A DNA stretch of 64,000 nt from the NCBI GenBank assembly GCA_914767715.1, contig OU612066.1:28060283-28124282 (forward strand), in the 5' to 3' direction. Shown here one piece after another: positions 61,401-64,000 of this stretch. This DNA comes from Membranipora membranacea (lineage: Eukaryota; Bryozoa; Gymnolaemata; Cheilostomatida; Membraniporidae). The position numbers and the translations under genes are program-made. Positions within the stretch are counted from its first letter, which is position 1, and each line of letters begins with the position of its first letter. The notes below the pieces were generated by a model. That model searched no databases. It was given only the letters and a program-made list of their open reading frames with translations, and had not been told where the DNA came from.

Positions 61401-62452
61401 GTGCCCCCAGTGTAGATACAGGAAAAATCCTGAATAATCTAGGTACTCTATACAAGGACATGACACAATTCAGTAAAGCAGAGGAAAGCTACAATCAGGC
61501 ACTAGCTATCTATAGAGAGACATCACATGGTGCTCCCAGTGTAAATACAACAAACACCCTACAAAATCTAGGTAATGTATACAAGAACATGAAACGATAC
61601 AGTAAATCAGAGGAGAGCTACAATCAGGCGCTAGCTATCTATAGAGAGACATCACAAGGTGCCCCCAGTGTAAATACAGCAGACACCCTGAATAATCTAG
61701 GTACTGTATACAAAGACATGACACAATACAGTAAAGCAGAGGAGAGCTACAATCAGGCCCTGAATATCTATAGAGAGACATCACAAGGTGCCCCCAGTGT
61801 AAATACAGCAGACACCCTGAATAATCTAGGTAATTTATACACGTTCATGTCACAGTACAGTAAAGCAGAGAGCAGTTATTTCCGGGCACTTGCTATCCAT
61901 AGAAAGACATCTCAAGGTCTCCCTAACGTCAATACAGCAAACACCCTGAAAAATCTAGGTGCTGTATACAAGAACATGAAACAATACAGTAAATCAGAGG
62001 AGAGCTTCAATCGAGCCCTAGCAATTTATAGAAAGACATCTCAAGGTCTCCCTAACGTCAATACAGCAAACACCCTGAATAATCTAGGTACCCTATACAA
62101 GGAGATGAAACAATACAGTAAATCAGAGGAGACCTACAATCAGGCATTAGCTATCTATAAAGAGACATCACAAGGTACTCCCAGTGTACAAACAGCAAAG
62201 ATCCTGTACAATCTCGGTGCTCTATACAAGGACATGAAACAATCTGGCAAAGCAGAGAAGAGCCTTCTGCAGGCATTAGAGGCGTATAGAGAGATATCGT
62301 CAGGTGATGACAGCGTGGATATAGCTGAAACATTAGAAAGTCTCGGCTGCTGTTACAGTGATGCCGGAAATCAGGAAAAGGCACCACTCAAACTGAGAGA
62401 AGCTTCAGTTATGAGACTCAGGCTAAAAGCTAGCAACCCTCAAATGAGATAA
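58412..62452 (+). CDS. Nucleotidyltransferase-TPR protein, paralogue B (two exons seen)
   Basis: Exon 58412-58552 (47 codons, GAIDNF...NCWTDCLK) splices in phase 0 to exon 59084-62452 (1122 codons plus stop). The NTase motif GSLAKGEATPYSDLE is intact (catalytic-type Asp codon 59510-59512, Glu codon 59516-59518). The array has about ten TPRs ending SSGDDSVDIAETLESLGCCY. Most residues of the first 650 match paralogue A; differences are scattered, with small in-frame indels (SCDSATLQSDYY versus SDSATLQSAKYY; NPDEDS versus NPDPEES), so both frames look maintained. The array part differs much more between A and B than the NTase part does. The start codon lies further 5'; a possible exon at 58139-58193 is noted separately. 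Role unknown. Confidence 0.82.
61165..62390 (+). repeat. TPR-coding tandem repeat of paralogue B
   Basis: About ten 126-bp units. Two neighbours around 61870-62080 share a distinct variant (RKTSQGLPNVNTANTL), and two around 61660-61830 share another (SQGAPSVNTADTLNNLG). This shows local pairwise duplication of units. The variable positions concentrate at the turn between helices and at helix A positions that usually face the ligand groove. Confidence 0.85.
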
Positions 62453-63389
62453 ACTAACTCTCTGATATTTCGATAGTAATGATTAGTATCTGGTACCTCA
62501 CCAATAGACACACCAACCGAATGTTACACAACTTCCTGCGCACAAACCTGCTCCTTTACCAATCCAGCCATTTTTCTAAATAAAGGCATTGTACAACTTT
62601 TTTTTCTTACAAGATAATGATATTCTGACACTCTTGTCTTCTTTCTTTTCTGAAGTCTCACCAGTCATGGACATAAGAGAGGTTGCGAAATCTCGTAATT
62701 GTCTTCTCCCGGAACGTGAAGTTGTCGTCACGTATACGTTTCACGTTTTAGGTAGATGGTCATTTTTGGCACTGACGTGATACGAGACCATAGCAACAAC
62801 CTTGAACTTGTAACCATTTTGACTACACCATCTATTTCAAGTTTCTGCTTGAACTGCTTCTCCCTCCTGATGTTAGTTTTACAAGGGGTAACTGTAACTA
62901 CTTGGTTTTACCATGCACAGCTTAATTGAGTAGAAAGTTCTAACATTTACACCACACCAGACTATTTGTTGAATAGTCAGCTTGGAATGTAACTCTTACT
63001 GCAAGACGACTAGGTAATTCACAATTTTGTTCCTAGCAGTACATCCACACACTAATCCTTGCTCAAATATAATAATGCCCCCCAAGTCCAATTCAAATGA
63101 AATTGATTCAAATGACGTTAATTAAGTTGTCCTGACCTGTGTGAGCACATGGTAACAATCCTTCCCTTATCCCTCATGGGTCACAGTTTGTATCCATGGA
63201 GATCAAGAATGGAATCATAGCATGACTATTTTCTGGTCTGTCATTCAGTTCTACAGCCTCTATGTTATCACATACTCACATTAGATGTAAGAACAATCAT
63301 TCATTACAGATCCGAATGCTGTCTGTTCTCACTACCGTAAGGTCGCGTATTGTAACCATGTGGCTTGTTGGTGAACAGGCCTGGATTAA
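62453..63389. other. 3' flank of paralogue B, no further gene
   Basis: The first 230 bases match the 3' flank of paralogue A; similarity ends near 62690. The remainder shows no supported feature up to the SINE. Confidence 0.5.
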
Positions 63390-63652
63390 TTTAGGAAACA
63401 AACACAGGTTGATTAAAATCCGATGTCTTATCACTCGCCCATCCCGAGGCATAGGCGGCGAAATATTATTGCCTTATTGGCGAGGCCGCAATATCTGCGC
63501 CAATTTGCTCTCGGTTTGCAGGCAGGTCGGAGCACACCTGGGGGACCAACCAATCCCCAGTAGAAGATGGACTGCAGTGGGATTCGAACCCGCGACCTTC
63601 AACACTTGCGTGTTGAAGTCCGGCGCTCTAACCAACTGAGCCAACTCCTACT
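63390..63652 (-). mobile_element. tRNA-derived SINE, copy 2
   Basis: On the minus strand: TTGGCTCAGTTGGTTAGAGC (A box), a 9-bp hairpin with 4-nt loop (63597-63605 with 63610-63618), GCGGGTTCGAATCCCACTGC (B box), then the body shared with copy 1 (CCCCCAGGTGTGCTC, GACCTGCCTGCAA, AAATTGGCGCAGATATTG). Both promoter boxes look intact. The long extra arm suggests descent from a type II tRNA such as tRNA-Leu or tRNA-Ser. Confidence 0.82.
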
Positions 63653-64000
63653 TTAGCCATATCACCCCAGCAAGCCCACTGTCATTTAACCACAATATCT
63701 AGCCGCCCAGGCAATAAAATGATCAAGAAATGTGCACACTATGTGTTACATGCTAATGCCCTCCCACCACACTGCACAGACCTGACCACAGCCCACAGCT
63801 GTCCTACTTACTTCCTCAAAACAAAACATTGTGATACACTTCTGTCTGCCATAATAATAAGCATTGCATCGACTGGTTGGAGAAGAACAATGCTGATTGG
63901 TCAGATCGTTTCTAATTGGATGATAATTTTATGAAGATGTAACGAGGCAACAACTGCTTGACCTTGAAGGTCAATACATTGAACTTCACAATTTTATATG
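63653..64000. other. Window end, no feature seen
   Basis: Non-coding; an open frame at 63719-63934 has no recognisable character. Confidence 0.4.

Noticed and set aside
63262-63639. 125-residue plus-strand open frame
   Set aside because: It runs through the minus-strand SINE and has no domain.
63571-63652. Functional tRNA gene
   Set aside because: A and B boxes are good, but acceptor-stem pairing is poor and the segment continues into a body shared with another copy, so it is a SINE head.

Overview
The window looks like a piece of an animal nuclear genome, probably from an early-branching or marine invertebrate such as a sponge. It is AT-rich and gene-poor, with GT-AG introns, a metazoan-type ankyrin-DHHC palmitoyltransferase, a Tau/MAP-type microtubule-binding repeat, and dense transposon debris (LINEs, tRNA-derived SINEs, foldback elements, small hAT-like elements). 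The organism assignment is inference; no rRNA or mitochondrial marker is present.

The dominant theme is a dispersed gene family combining a nucleotidyltransferase-fold domain (motif GSLAKGEATPYSDLE, the G-S...D-x-E signature of GlnD/DUF294-type enzymes) with a long array of 42-residue tetratricopeptide repeats (TPRs). Paralogue A lies at 207-4470 and paralogue B at 58412-62452. They share a short upstream exon, the following intron and part of the 3' flank, so they arose by a fairly recent segmental duplication. Two relatives lack the nucleotidyltransferase: a decayed TPR fragment at 29026-29575, and a strikingly homogeneous array of about 14 TPRs at 36751-38580 that continues, after a 1-bp frameshift, to a Ser/Thr/Pro-rich tail ending at 39293. 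The repeat units are almost identical at DNA level within an array, which suggests ongoing unit shuffling or gene conversion. I regard this family as the most interesting content of the window.

Layout: 1-4.5 kb, paralogue A. 5.1-12.9 kb, minus strand, an ankyrin-repeat DHHC palmitoyltransferase in about 13 coding exons, with one internal frameshift. 13.5-14.9 kb, a foldback element with terminal inverted repeats near 190 bp. 16.2 kb, a SINE. 19.5-23.7 kb, exons of a Tau/MAP2/MAP4-like gene. 25.5-27.6 kb, exons of an uncharacterised metazoan gene with a premature stop. 28.4 kb, a hAT-like MITE. 29.0-32.3 kb, a duplicated block holding the TPR pseudogene, a copy of the last palmitoyltransferase exon and its intron, split by a 1.5-kb insertion. 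35.6-36.4 kb, a 3' RTE-like LINE fragment. 36.7-39.3 kb, the homogeneous TPR array. 43.8-44.3 kb, a decayed YqaJ-type nuclease domain. 45.1-47.3 kb, a B-box-containing tandem repeat interrupted by a 1.7-kb element with CATAGAC ends and 8-bp target duplications. 48.4 kb, a nested palindrome. 53.5-57.9 kb, minus strand, a nearly full-length but dead CR1/Jockey-like LINE whose ORF1 carries an RNase H1-type hybrid-binding domain. 58.4-62.5 kb, paralogue B. 63.4-63.65 kb, a second SINE copy.

No operon-like organisation is expected or seen. The structural link between genes is duplication: TPR-gene 3' ends and the palmitoyltransferase 3' exon face each other tail to tail at 4.5-5.1 kb, and the same arrangement was copied to 29.0-30.1 kb. 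Exon boundaries were read by eye from splice consensus and phase, so they are predictions.
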